DNA of 64,000 bases, from positions 1 through 64,000 of the forward strand of contig JASPKZ010009680.1 of assembly GCA_030220185.1 (NCBI GenBank). Direction: 5' to 3'. The notes under the pieces were generated by a model, which made no database searches, was not told the origin of the DNA, and saw only the letters and a list, made by a program, of their open reading frames with translations. Below, in pieces: positions 31,207-41,714 of the stretch; positions within the stretch are counted from its first letter, which is position 1; every line of letters begins with the position of its first letter. The translations under genes were made by a program, and so were the position numbers. Origin of the DNA: Diploptera punctata (Eukaryota > Arthropoda > Insecta > Blattodea > Blaberidae).

Positions 31207-31935
31207 GGCCATCTTTCATTTTCCATTCTTTGTACATGGCCATGCCATTTAAGCGTTTGATTTTCAATCCTCTTAACAACCGATGTGGTGACATTCATTT
31301 CTCTCCAAAGGAATTCATTTTTTATTTTATCCTGTCTTGTTTTTTGGAGGCTTCTTCTAAAATAATCAAATTCAACTGTTCTAATTTTATTTTTTTGTAC
31401 TTCCGTCAGAGACCAAGTTTCACATCCATATGACAAAATATTCTGTATTATGCTCTCATAAATTTTCATTTTAGTTTCCTTTGTGATATTTTTGTTCCAA
31501 ATTATTCCATGTAATGTTTTAGTTACATTTTTTTCCATTGCAATTTTAGTCTGTACATCTCTCTCACAGGTATCTAAACTTGTAATTATTGGCCCAAGGT
31601 ATTTAAAAAATTCACATTTTTTTTATTTTCCCTGTTTCGACTATGAAGTCTTCCACATCCTTTCCCAAACACATATATTCTGTTTTCTGTAAATTTATAA
31701 TCAGTCTCCATTTTTTATATTCTTCCATTAGTTTATTTATCATATATTTCATATCATCTTCATCCCTTGCAAAAATTATTTGATCATCTGCAAACAACAA
31801 TGAATGCAGTACTTTTCCTCCTATAGGAGTATCCATTTCAGAACATTTTTTATACCATAAGTTAAGAGCCTGGTCTAAATAAATGTTAAAAAGAATTGAT
31901 GACAAACTTTTTATTAAATTAAAAATATTTTCATT
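31122..31935 (-). mobile_element. LINE fragment with RT catalytic motif
   Basis: The minus strand reads SSILFNIYLDQALNLWYK, then SLLFADDQIIFARDEDD (catalytic FADD at about 31781-31796), INLQKTEYMCLGKD, and after frame changes SYGCETWSLTEVQKNKI, RVEFDYFRRSLQKTRQDKIK-like text and WHGHVQRMENERWPKNIYQW. A recognisable fingers/palm and thumb region, inactivated. A related copy lies at 51480-51945. Confidence 0.88.
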
Positions 31936-32092
31936 TATTTCTGGGTTTCTTTTAGGTCGATGGAGATGTGATAATCATGTAACTCGAATGGGTGACAATA
32001 GAAATTATTTCACTTTTTTTATTCGGAAACCTTTGTGAATAAGGTGATTAGGAAGGCCTAGGCATAGGTATAAAATAATATACATGCATACA
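31936..32092. other. unassigned interval
   Basis: Nothing recognised apart from general AT-richness. Confidence 0.3.
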
Positions 32093-32545
32093 TAGTGTTC
32101 TGCCCAAGAGCAGGTCTTTCACTGCAAACTCAGCATTCTCCATTCTTTCCTTAACTCAGCTTTCCTTTTTGTATCCGCATACAAACCATTTATTTTATTT
32201 TATTTTATTTTATATGTCTATCATCTAATGTCTTTTTCTGCCTTTAACTTTCTTTCCGTCGACCATTCCTTCTAGGGAATCCGTCGGCAATCTTAGCCAG
32301 TGGCCAATCCAATTTCTTTTCGTCTTCTTTATGAGTTCCAGCATTGTTTTTCCTTCACCCACTCTGTCAATTTTGTACGTTCCATCCTTCTCCATATCCA
32401 CATCTCAAAAGTTTCCAGTCGCTTTTCCACATTCCGTTGAAATGTCCAGATCTCTGCACCATACAATGCTACACTCCACACAAAGCACTTCACTAGCCTC
32501 TTCCGTAATTATTTTGCCAAACGTCCGCAAGAGAATAAAATAATA
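32093..32545 (-). mobile_element. LINE 3' end whose terminus matches SINE-1 tail A
   Basis: The minus strand reads GKIITEEASEVLCVECSIVW, DVDMEKDGTYKIDRVGEGK, ELIKKTKRNWIGHWLRLPTD, LEGMVDGKKVKGRKRH and, after a short (TAAAA)n interruption, YADTKRKAELRKEWRMLSLQ and a stop. The last codons and 3' UTR (GAATGCTGAGTTTGCAGTGA then AAGACCTGCTCTTGGGCAGA) match SINE-1 tail A (AATGCTATGATTGCAGTGAA, then GGACCTGCCTTCGGGCAGA). This LINE family is therefore the likely partner of SINE-1A. Confidence 0.82.
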
Positions 32546-32689
32546 TTGGGACAAACATTTCACATACAACATTTACATTAGTTTTAATATAAAGTAAATT
32601 AAACCTTATGCTCCTGTCAGAGGTAATATCAGGTCAATGGATGAGTTGAGATGAAGCGTATATTATTGTAGTTCCGTGATATTTAAAGA

Positions 32690-32812
32690 CGCCTCATCGC
32701 TGACTCCAATTCGTCTACCATTAACAGCATATGGATTGAGCGGGACGCGAACTCGGGGCCTGAAAGTGGAAGGCAATTGTGTAACCACTTACGCTACAGA
32801 GTCGTCTGCGTG
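32690..32812 (-). mobile_element. SINE-8 head region
   Basis: The minus strand reads GACTCTGTAGCGTAAGTGGT (A-box region), then CCCCGAGTTCGCGTCCCGCT (B box). The body to the left is short and unassigned. Confidence 0.6.
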
Positions 32813-32839
32813 TTCCAAATAACTTGGTAATGAGGCTTT

Positions 32840-33155
32840 TACTCCGGGAATTTTAAAGTTCATTATTTTCTCCTTGTTCTTCTGTATATATTGTGAGTCC
32901 ATTGGTATTTTCTAACTGTTTTAATAATTTTGTAATTAGATCTATTTTGTGTTTTTCTGTCCAAACGTGAGCTGCTACTGCAGATTTTTCTACTTCTCCC
33001 TTTTTTACATTTCTTATGCGTTCTTTAGTTCTAATGTTTAAATTTCTCTTTGTTTTCCCAATGTATACTTTATCACAATCTGCACATTTTACTTGATATA
33101 TTCCTGATTTTTTATTATCTTCAATTTTTTCATTTTTGTTGGTTTTCATAAGTGC
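32840..33155 (-). mobile_element. Penelope-like element fragment: GIY-YIG endonuclease
   Basis: The minus-strand open frame contains SGIYQVKCADCDKVYIGK, TKRNLNIRTKERIRNVKKGE and EKSAVAAHVWTEKHKID. These are the GIY and YIG motifs, the Cys pair (C-D-C), the catalytic-type Arg and the H-W-EKH block of the Penelope endonuclease. About 98 codons with no stop inside. The RT part is missing. Confidence 0.9.
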
Positions 33156-33164
33156 AGGTTGTCT

Positions 33165-33430
33165 ATTATGACATTTCTGGCTTTCTCCCCTGGCATTGGA
33201 GTAATTGTAATCTATTTCTTAGGTTGGGGCACCTGGAAGGCGGCATTATATTACCCCGATGATATGATGGATGATAAATAATAATGAAGCAACCGGAGGG
33301 TTCTTAACCTAAACTTAACCTAAATTCCATACCATGGGCAATAATTCCCTTTAAGGAAAAATTCCTATGGTTTGACTGGGAATCGAACCCGGGACCTCAT
33401 GAACCGTAGTCAGAAACGCATACCATTCAT
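33165..33430 (-). mobile_element. SINE-2
   Basis: Tail B at left (ttggggcacctggaaggcgg, ccccgatgatatgatggatg), the SINE-2 body (ataattccctttaaggaaaa) and the head at right with B box gggaatcgaacccgggacct. Directly continues into a SINE-3-type tail (33431-33540). Confidence 0.88.
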
Positions 33431-33540
33431 GTCATCTGCAGGGAAATAAGTGTAACTAAATTAATTTTGTCTAGTAACTCCTAACAAAGGAGAGTCTACT
33501 AAATGTCAAACGTTGGGCCGTTACGCCATTGTAGAGATTC
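33431..33540 (+). mobile_element. SINE-3-type tail fragment
   Basis: ctagtaactcctaacaaagg and the flanking aactaaattaattttg match the reverse of 14700-14800. The head is absent. Confidence 0.6.
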
Positions 33541-33618
33541 ATTTGACTGCGTATTAATATTTATTTGCTGCTACCAGTCTTGCTTTAATTTTTAATTCAG
33601 TATTGGTATCACTAGTTA

Positions 33619-33911
33619 TTAATGTGCCCATTAGGGTTACAACTTTTTGGACTTTGTGAAATGTACCATGAATGGATGAACTTTTACTTAAACCATTGAA
33701 AAATGCCTTCATTTCACTGAGCTTCAAGAAAATGTCACCCCCAAATCAATATTAAATATCGATATATAAGTGTATTTGGGGGTGATCTTTTCTTGAAGCT
33801 CAGTGAAATGAAGGCCTTTTTAAATGATTTTAAATAAAAGTTCATCCATTTATTGCACAGAAAATATTTTATTTCACGAAAGTCCAAAAAGTTATAAACC
33901 TAGTGCCCATA
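33619..33911. mobile_element. foldback MITE
   Basis: cattagggttacaacttttt...cttcatttcactgagcttca on the left is mirrored by tgaagctcagtgaaatgaag...aaaaagttataaacctagtg on the right, around atcgatat near 33757. About 130-bp arms. Confidence 0.86.
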
Positions 33912-34512
33912 TTTAAAAATAAAATATTAATTAATGTAGTAGAAACAAAATCTACTTGATTTTTCTGATTAATTTAAATATTAATCTATTAAATCATACA
34001 TGATTTACCTCTTCCATTATACATGTGACAATGCATGCAAACAAAAAAGGGCAGATGTGTTAAGTAATGTAGGAAATAGAATTGAGTATATTGTGGGGTT
34101 ATCCTATTTTCAGGTGATATACAGTTTATTTACACGTTTACTAATGATCCAATTAAAACGATTGTATCCAGGCGATACTTTGTTATAAATGACGTAAATT
34201 CAATATCATGATGGATCGTGCATTCAATTATAAAGCGTGTTCACACGTTGAATTCACAGCAAGACAGATTTACATTACAATATAGTTGCGAAACTCTTTC
34301 AGCGGAAAAGTGACGAGTTTGAGTTTACTGCAAGACAAAATTAAGTAACAATACAGTTGTGAAATAATTTCAGTGGATAAGTCAATTGGTTGCTTCACTT
34401 GTTTGTGTCCTGTCAGGTCCTGAGATTAGTTTTGGAAAAAAATAAATCTTTCAGATATCATTATCAAGAGATATTTATTAATAAAACGAGTGGTCGGAGA
34501 TTTTATATATAT
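33912..34512. other. unassigned AT-rich interval
   Basis: No recognisable feature. The open frames here are short and compositionally random. Confidence 0.4.
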
Positions 34513-34853
34513 CCATCCATAATACTCGTAATTCTGCCAGAGGGCAGGTCGTTCACTGCAATCATAGCATTTTCATGCTATGCTTTGCAGATTTACTTGG
34601 GAATTGTAGGTGTGGTAGCTTCCCGTTACTTTTCACACCTTGAAGGATGTTGATGATAATGATAAGGATGATGATGATGATGACCATATGATTTCGGAGA
34701 CCATTTGGGCTTTAAAGTTTTCCTGACATTTGTCTTACAGGTGAGGAAAAACCCCGATAAAAACCTCACCCAGAAAACTGTCCCGACCGGGGATCGAAAC
34801 CGGGTCCGATGCGTGACAAGGCATCACGCTACCTCGAGACCAGAGCGGTGGAC
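34513..34853 (-). mobile_element. SINE-1 with tail A
   Basis: Tail A at left (gtaattctgccagagggcag...catagcattttcatgctatg), then body and head at right (ctacctcgagaccagagcgg). tatatat-type sequence on both flanks. Confidence 0.92.
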
Positions 34854-34861
34854 ATTATATA

Positions 34862-35100
34862 TAAAACATGGGCGGTGGACTTATGGTTATGCTCCTTGTC
34901 TCTGGTAGCGAGGATCGTGAGTTGAAACCTGACTGGGGTCGATGGATTTTTTAGGATGGAAAAAATCAAGGAGCAAGTCCATCGGGAGGTACTTTAAGCC
35001 GTGGGTCCCGAAACTGAAGATTTTCAGGCTCGTAAAAGTTCATGAAGCCTAAATAAAGAGGCCTCTAAGCAAACTTTACCAACCTTGATCATCCTAGTAA
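34862..35100 (+). mobile_element. SINE-3
   Basis: Head tgggcggtggacttatggtt, B box region gagttgaaacctgactgggg, then body ttaggatggaaaaaatcaag and ccgaaactgaagattttcag. The tail passes aagcctaaataaagaggcct. Confidence 0.82.
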
Positions 35101-35359
35101 TACCTGAGTTGTCTGCTAGATGTTTTGGTTTGAAGGCGAGAACGTGGACACTGGTTGAGCAGTAGATAAGGGAGAAAAATAAGTTGACACTTGGGGAATA
35201 TGGGCTTGTACCGAGGTATCCCAAGGGGTGGAAGAGGTCCAACTTGCGTGAAGTAAAACCACTGCCCTTTATGTATACTACGTGCAATGTACATACAAAA
35301 ATATATCCAAAGGTAGTGTTAATATACATTATACGAAACAAATCACAGCATTTTAAATG
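35101..35359. other. unassigned interval
   Basis: Possible SINE-3 tail continuation. Overlapping minus-strand open frames have no recognisable family. Confidence 0.3.
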
Positions 35360-35715
35360 AACTGAACTTTATTTGAAACAATATAAAACAATAAATACAT
35401 ACTTGCCGTCATTTTAATGACTGATTGGTGTCATGGCCTGGTGTAGTCTCAACTAATAAACCTTGCCCACACTTATAACATTAGTCAGTTGTTTATAATG
35501 AACGCAAATATTTCCAACAAAGATATTATTATTTTACTATTATTTATTATTCTGAAAACACCATCGCGCAAAAAATAATGTACAACGCACGTTTGTGAAG
35601 TGTTTTACAGAATCTCGGAAATTAAAAACCTCGCTATCGCTCGGTTGTAAACATTTCCACGCTTCTGTAAAAGCCGCTTCCCAACCTCGCATCGTAATAT
35701 ACTATTAACACATTA
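35360..35715 (-). repeat. dispersed repeat R, copy 2
   Basis: Reverse match to 15095-15425. This copy carries about 40 extra bases (cctcgctatcgctcggttgt region). Confidence 0.8.
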
Positions 35716-35779
35716 CAATCATACCCACAAAGAAATTTCTAAAATTGTTTAACCTAAATTTTTGTAATGCCCCAAGTTG

Positions 35780-36145
35780 TACTTTTGGATATTTCTGATG
35801 TTTTTTCCTGATACTGGCGTAATTGTAACCCACTTCTGAGGTTGGGGCGCCTGGAAGGCGGGGTTACGTTGCCCCGATGATATGATGTGTGATGATGATG
35901 ATGATAGTGGTGCGCCAGGAGAGTCCTTAATCCTAAGCTTAATCTAAGATGAATATGAATGATGATGATTGCGATGACCATATGATGTTCGGGGACCGTT
36001 TGGGCCTTAAATTTTCCTGACATCTGTCTTACAGGTGAGGAAAAACCCCGAAAAAAAAACCTTGCCCAGGAAAGTGTCCCGACCAGGCCCGCTGCGTGAC
36101 AAGAAGCACACTACCTGAAGACCACAGCGCACAGCGGTGGAGAAA
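35780..36145 (-). mobile_element. SINE-1 with tail B
   Basis: Tail B at left (ttggggcgcctggaaggcgg, gcgccaggagagtccttaat), SINE-1 body (cttacaggtgaggaaaaacc) and the head at right with part of the B box deleted (gtcccgaccaggcccgct). Confidence 0.9.
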
Positions 36146-36229
36146 AAAAAAAACCTCTATATTTTCATGATTTGTTATGAAGGAGATGAATTAAAGCAGA
36201 TTTATTTTCAATCCTATTTCCGCCCCCAA

Positions 36230-37255
36230 CCAAGAATTTGAAGAAATTTGTAATTTGGTAGTTGTACTTGCATATTCATCACTTGTTATTGTACTCCATG
36301 TTACGATAATGCATGAAATCATCAAAGAACTAAAAGTTGAAGTTAGAAAAGGGATTAAAACAGGTAACAAAGAGCTGAAGATAATGAACTATGCTGATGA
36401 CACAGTTCTAATTGCACAAAGTGAAGATGATTACAAATGCTATTGCACAATTTAGAACCATTGCAGCAAAATATAACATGAAAATCTCAACAATAAAACC
36501 AAATCAATGGCAATATCCAAAAGGACCCACGACATGTTAAATTAGAAATAGAAGGGAAAAGTATAGAACAGGTCATGTAATTCAAATATTTAGGAATAGA
36601 AATTAATAGCAGCTGTCCATGGTTTCCACCACAGGATATGCACAACAGTGAAGCGCCATAATCCAGAAAAAAAGTGCAAGTGCAAACTATGTGGGTCGCA
36701 CTGCGACCGATATCGCCTATTACAGTGTAAAATAGGAACATCGATAACATACTTCATGTAAGACATGAAAACAATTCTTTCTACATAGCCATTGGCTGCA
36801 ATAATGCCTATTATTATTAAATTAATAGCAGCAACAGAATAACAGATGAAATCTTCCATCAAGCAAACACTGCAAAAAAAATATTGGGATGTTTAAACAA
36901 CACTATTTGGAAAAATAAAAATTTAAGAATAGATACAAAAGTAAGAATTTGCAAATCTGTCATAAGACCAGTTCTAACATATGGTTGTGAATGACGAACA
37001 GAAACTCAAAAAACAAAACAAATTAATGAAACAACCGAAATGAAAGTTTTAAGAAAAATCGTAGGAAAATCCCTGAGAGAGAAAATTGGCAGCTCTGTTA
37101 TTAGAGAAGAATGTGAAATTGAACCTATAAACCTCTGGATAAATGATAGAAGACGAAATTAGAACGAACTCATAGATAGAATGGAGAACAGTAGATTAAT
37201 GAAGAAAGTACGTGACTGGACACCTCAGCAGAAAAGGCCTTTAGGAAGACCACAA
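36230..37255 (+). mobile_element. LINE with RT catalytic motif, split by another LINE fragment
   Basis: Forward translation: KELKIMNYADDTVLIAQSED (YADD at 36390-36401), then after the 206-bp insert, broken text equivalent to IRPVLTYGCE...ETTEMKVLRKIVGKSLRE...RPLGRPQLRWKD. Numerous frame changes. The 3' end meets another LINE's 3' end near 37330. Confidence 0.8.
36613..36818 (+). mobile_element. 206-bp LINE 3' fragment nested in a LINE, with 13-base TSD
   Basis: aaattaatagcag lies at 36600-36612 and 36819-36831. The insert reads VHGFHHRICTTVKRHNPEKK then CKCKLCGSHCDRYRLLQC and a stop. This is the same C-terminal Cys motif (C-C--C---C--Y-L--C) as the LINE at 43690-44280. Confidence 0.88.
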
Positions 37256-37329
37256 CTACGATGGAAGGACGTCACCATATCCCGGACCTGTAGTGAATGA
37301 ACACGCAACAAGCCGCCAGCATTCATGCT

Positions 37330-38007
37330 TAGAGGAAGAAGAAGAAGGAGAAGAAGAATTATCATCATCATCCGGTATCATGGCAGCTGCCGCCGTCTTC
37401 CGGAAGCCAAACGCCATTCCTCTCTGTCCATCCATTGATCTTCCTCCATTCCTCTGATATTCATAGCTGCCTGTACCTCTTCTATACAAGTTTTCTTCGG
37501 TCTTCCTCTCTTCCTCCTTTCCATTGGGATCCATTCAATAACAATTTTAGGCAATTTTTGTTTTGGCATTCTTTTGACATGGCTATACCACTATAGTCTT
37601 TTCTTTTCTATAATGTCTATGTTGTACGGCTCCTCTTGTACACCCATAATTTCCCTTATTTCTTTATTTCGTATTCTATCCATTCTAGATTTTCCAGCTG
37701 ATCTTCTTAAAACATCCATTTCTGTACTTAAAATTCTTTTCATTTCCCTGGTAGGAATTTGCCAGACTTCAGCACTATATGTTAAAATGCTCTGAATTAT
37801 GGTTTGATATATTTGTAATTTTCTATTTTTTGTAATATTTTTGCTCCACCAAACAGAGTTTAAAGCATTTATTGCTTGTTTTGTTTGTGCGATTCTATTT
37901 TTAATTTCCACTGTGTTATCGCCTGAATGGTCTAATTTTGTTCCTAAATAAGTGCATTCAATACTAGGTTTTAGTTCTTCTCCATTGTTGAAATTTATAT
38001 TTTCCAT
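37330..38007 (-). mobile_element. LINE C-terminal half, nearly open
   Basis: The minus strand reads MENINFNNGEELKPSIEC, TYLGTKLDHSGDNTVEIKNR, SILTYSAEVWQIPTREMKRI, LRRSAGKSRMDRIRNKEIRE, and after a stop near 37591 HVKRMPKQKLPKIVIEW, RKRGRPKKTCIEEVQAAMN and DREEWRLASGRRRQLP. Only one stop in about 210 codons, so relatively young. It ends in a (GAT)n tail at about 37360. Confidence 0.87.
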
Positions 38008-38026
38008 TTATTCTCCTATACACCGG

Positions 38027-38028
<2 letters not shown>

Positions 38029-38101
<73 letters not shown>

Positions 38102-38135
38102 CATCATCATCATCATCATCATAATAATAATAATC

Positions 38136-38183
<48 letters not shown>
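38029..38183. repeat. (AAT)n microsatellite with internal (CAT)n
   Basis: AAT units broken by catcatcatcatcatcat at 38101-38120. The left flank of an RTE insertion. Confidence 0.97.
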
Positions 38184-38187
<4 letters not shown>

Positions 38188-38449
38188 CTTACCCACTGGC
38201 ACTATTGAACCCTTAGGTTCATGGCCGCGCGGACATAAGCTTCCATACATCCCTATCCTGAGCTAATGCTTTCCAATCATTCCCTGTATAATCTACTTCC
38301 TCAAATCATAATTAATGTTGTTCTCCCACCTCATTCTTTGTCCACCAACTGGGCGTTTTCCCTCTGGCTTTCCTACAAGAAGCTTCCATGCAAGTCTTTC
38401 ATTCCCATACGTGCAACATGTCCTTCCCATCACAGTACGAGACTTAACT

Positions 38450-38450
<1 letters not shown>
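38184..38450 (-). mobile_element. RTE-like LINE, copy f, inserted in (AAT)n
   Basis: A short minus-strand 3' end: the tail read as acttactta, then reverse WRAYVRAAMNLRVR, GRPRMRWE and the GHVARM region up to cgagacttaactg. Bounded on both sides by AAT repeats. Confidence 0.92.
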
Positions 38451-38515
<65 letters not shown>

Positions 38516-38521
38516 TAATAA
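38451..38521. repeat. (AAT)n microsatellite
   Basis: Continuation of the tract at 38029-38183 after the RTE insertion. Confidence 0.97.
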
Positions 38522-38897
38522 TAATGATACCATTTGCGTTAATTTTTCATTTACAAATGGTGTTAATCTAAATGACTGTGAACTACACTTGACATTTTAG
38601 AGGCTCATTTTCATAATCGCATTATTCCTTCTCACCTCTTGTTGCTTTATGGAGGATGTACTTTAGTAAACAGGTGTTTCACTTTACTAAACATTTCAAA
38701 AGCAAATTATTTCATTCTTAATACGATTACCTTCAGGATTCGTACAGAGAATATTCATGCATTCTCATGTAGTTTTATACAAGTACACCTTAACATTTCA
38801 ACACTTCCTAGTTCTTAATATGCAAGGTTAAACATCATAACGAGTAGAGGCAAATTAATTAAGTACCAACTTCAACCAGGAAATTCATCTTACTGTA
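38522..38897. other. unassigned AT-rich interval
   Basis: No recognisable feature. Confidence 0.4.
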
Positions 38898-39487
38898 ACA
38901 ATAATCATAAACAGGAATGAGATACACAAAGAAATTAAACATAAGCTCAATTCTGGAAATGCGTGCTATTATGCATTACAGAGACTCTAGACTTCCCAAC
39001 TCCTTTCAAAAAGCGTTAAACTGAAATATATAAAACTATTATTCTACCAGATATATTATGTGGATGCTTAACATGACCTGTTACTTTAAGGGAGGAAAGG
39101 AGATTACGAGTATTTAAGAATGAAGTTCTTAGGAAAATTTTTGGACCAAAGAGAGATGAATAGACAGGTGGATGGAGAAGACTGCATAACAGTGAGCTAC
39201 ATGGTCTTTATAGAAAGGCAGATATAATAAGTACAGTTAAGCCTTGTAGACTGCGGTGGACAGGGCATGTGGCACGAATGTGGAATGAAAGACGTGCATG
39301 GAAGCTTCTTGTAGGAAAACCAGAAGGAAAACACCCAGTTGGTAGACCAAGAATGAGATGGGAAAATAACATTAACTATGATTTGAGGGAAGTAGATCAT
39401 ACAGGGGATGATTGGAAAACATTGGTTCAGCATAGGGATGCATGGAGACCTTATGTTCGCGCAGCCATGAACCTACGGGTGCCTGTA
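38898..39487 (+). mobile_element. RTE-like LINE, copy g
   Basis: From caataatcataaacaggaat (ITNRNE region) through YVDA-like text, VFKNEVLRKIFGPKRDE with a stop, then an open stretch MWNERRAWKLLVGKPEGK, GRPRMRWENNINYDLREVD and VRAAMNLRV. No GTAA tail remains. Confidence 0.9.
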
Positions 39488-39692
39488 GATTGAGTTGAGT
39501 ACAATTCACGGTTTCCTGTCTTTTCGGGTTTTGTCTAATAAGGGAATTGTCAATACTTCTAAAATTTATTGTAATCACAATATAGAGGTTTCTTCTTCTA
39601 ATGTCATGGAGTTAGGTGATAGACCTGTTTCCACATTCAGCGACTGTATCCCTCCATCTAGTTATGAGGCGTCCAACATTTCTTCTCTCTGT
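39488..39692. other. unassigned interval
   Basis: No recognisable feature. Confidence 0.3.
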
Positions 39693-40035
39693 CCACCGCT
39701 GTGGTCTCGAGGTAGCGTGCTGCCTTGTCTCGCAGCGGGCCCGGGTTCGATCCCCGGTCGGGACAGTTTCCTGGGTGAGGTTTTTATCAGGGTTTCTCCT
39801 CACCTGTAAGACAAATATCAACAAACGGACCCCGAAATCATATGGCCATCGCAATCATCATCATTCATATTCATCTTAGATTAAGCTTAGGATTAGGGAC
39901 TCTCCTGGCGCACCACTATCGTCATCATCACCCATCATATCATCGGGGAAACGTAACCCCGCCTTCCAGGCGCTCCAACCTCAGACGTGGGTTACAATTA
40001 CGCCAATGCAATGCCAGGAGAGAACACCAGAAATG
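39693..40035 (+). mobile_element. SINE-1 with tail B
   Basis: Full head (CCGCTGTGGTCTCGAGGTAG, GGGTTCGATCCCCGGTCGGG), a body with a deletion after gacaaatatcaacaaacgga, then tail B to ccaggagagaacaccagaaa. The sequence after it (to about 40125) is shared with 41120-41205. Confidence 0.92.
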
Positions 40036-40165
40036 TCCTTCCTTTGGGTTGGTAGTGAAACAAAATTTGTGGGAATATATTGGGTGTTATTTTTTCTATA
40101 TGTTGGAGCAAGTTAGATCTTCAATGTTGAATTTTATCTATAACACAGTGCTTCCTTGCTTCCTC
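40036..40165. repeat. left copy of a local duplication (part)
   Basis: ccttcctttgggttggtagt, acaaaatttgtgggaatata and tctatatgttggagc recur at 41115-41200. Confidence 0.85.
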
Positions 40166-40885
40166 CTCACTGGTACTATCGAACCTGTAGGTTCATGGCC
40201 GCGCGGACATAAGCTCTCCATACATCCCTATCCTGAGCTAATGCTCTCCCATCATTCCTACAAGAAGCTTCCATGCAAGGCTTTCATTCCCCATGCATGC
40301 AACATGTCCTACCCACCGCAGTCTACGAGACTTATCTGTTCTTATTATATCTGGCTTCCTTTAAAGACCATGTAGTTAATTGTTATGTAGTTTTCTCCAT
40401 TCACCTGTCTGTTCATCTCTGTTTGGTCCAAAAATTTTCCTAAGTACTTTATTCTCAAATACTCGTAATCTCCTTTCCTCCCTTAAAGTAAGAGTCCATG
40501 TTTCTCACCCATATAATATAACTGGTAGAATAATAGTTTCATATATTTTCAGTTTAACGTTTTTTGGAAGGAGTTGGGAAGTCAATAGTCTCTGTAATGC
40601 ATAATAGCACGCATTTCCAGAATTGAGCCTATGTTTAATTTCTTTGTGCATCTCATTCCTATTTGTGATTATTGTTCCTAGGTATTTGAATTCGGCCACT
40701 TCCTCGAAATTTCCCTCATTTGTCATTATCTGTCCATTTCCATTATATAATGTATTTCTACGTGTGACAATATATTTAGTTTTATTGAAATCTACTTGCA
40801 GTCCTAATTTGTTAGTGTTACTCAATAGTGTGTGCGTGTTATCCTTTAGTATCTCCACGCTATCGGCCAATAGTAGTACATCAGA
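40166..40885 (-). mobile_element. RTE-like LINE, copy h, reaching the RT catalytic region
   Basis: The minus strand extends furthest 5' of all copies: SDVLLLADSVEILKDNTHTL (the position of the catalytic -ADD, here ADS), NTNKLGLQVDFNKTKYIV, YNGNGQIMTNEGNFEEVAEF, KYLGTIITNRNEMHKEIKHR and then PVILYG with a stop, followed by the usual C-terminus with a deletion after ctctcccatcattcctacaa. The Asp-to-Ser change at the catalytic box shows a dead copy. Confidence 0.9.
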
Positions 40886-41120
40886 TGTAAGACAAATATC
40901 AACAAACGTTTCCTGAACATCATATGGTCATCGCAATCATCATCATTCATATGTATCTTAGATTAAGCTTAGGATTAGGGACTCTCCTGGCGCACCACTA
41001 TCATCATCATCGCCCATCATATCATCGGGGCAACGTAACCCCGCCTTCCAGGCGCCCCAGCCTCAGAAGTGGGTTACAATTACGCCAATGCAATGCCAGG
41101 AGAGAACACCAGAAATGTCC
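40886..41120 (+). mobile_element. SINE-1 (tail B) 3' half
   Basis: Begins at gtaagacaaatatcaacaaa inside the SINE-1 body, then tail B through gccttccaggcgccccagcc to gagagaacaccagaaatg. The head is missing. Right copy of the local duplication. Confidence 0.88.
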
Positions 41121-41205
41121 TTCCTTTGGGTTGGTAGTGAAACAAAATTTGTGGGAATATATAGGGTGTTATTCTTTCTATATGTTGGAGCCAGTTAGAT
41201 TTTTT

Positions 41206-41714
41206 AAAAATATTTTATTACATTATAATTTCAACCCATGTTTTACCATGGGCATATCACGGGATATTTACAGTTATTTACATACATTTACATTTTGTCT
41301 TGCTGCAGTTAGATTGTTCAAGAGTTTATTCTTGAAGTGAGCGGAAGATGTTGCTGATGAAGTTCGTCACTGTGACAGTGTTCATGTGGAGCTGTAGTAT
41401 CTGAGGTAGTGTTTGTGTTGTTGGAACAGGAGGCCGGTTAACATTCTGTCAGAAGATGTATTGCTGTCTGTGGTGGACTTTCGGGGCAGTAGGGGAGATG
41501 GTGACTTTTTGATCCTGTGAAGTGATAAGGGGAAGCGCCTCGTGGAATTTTATCTATAGCAACTGCTAGATGTTGAATACGCGCCTACAATTGAGGTTAT
41601 GTAGCTAACATTTTTTAAAATATTAAAATTAACTACCCTGAAATATCAGTCGTCCTCAATTAAATTCGTTCTAACTAATTAACGATTTTTTTAAAACAGA
41701 TAATACATGTCTAG
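41206..41714. other. unassigned interval
   Basis: No recognised element. 41340-41540 is GT-rich but has no coding signature. Confidence 0.35.

Noticed and set aside
37952..38571. Poly-Asn proteins
   Set aside because: AAT microsatellites read as Asn codons.
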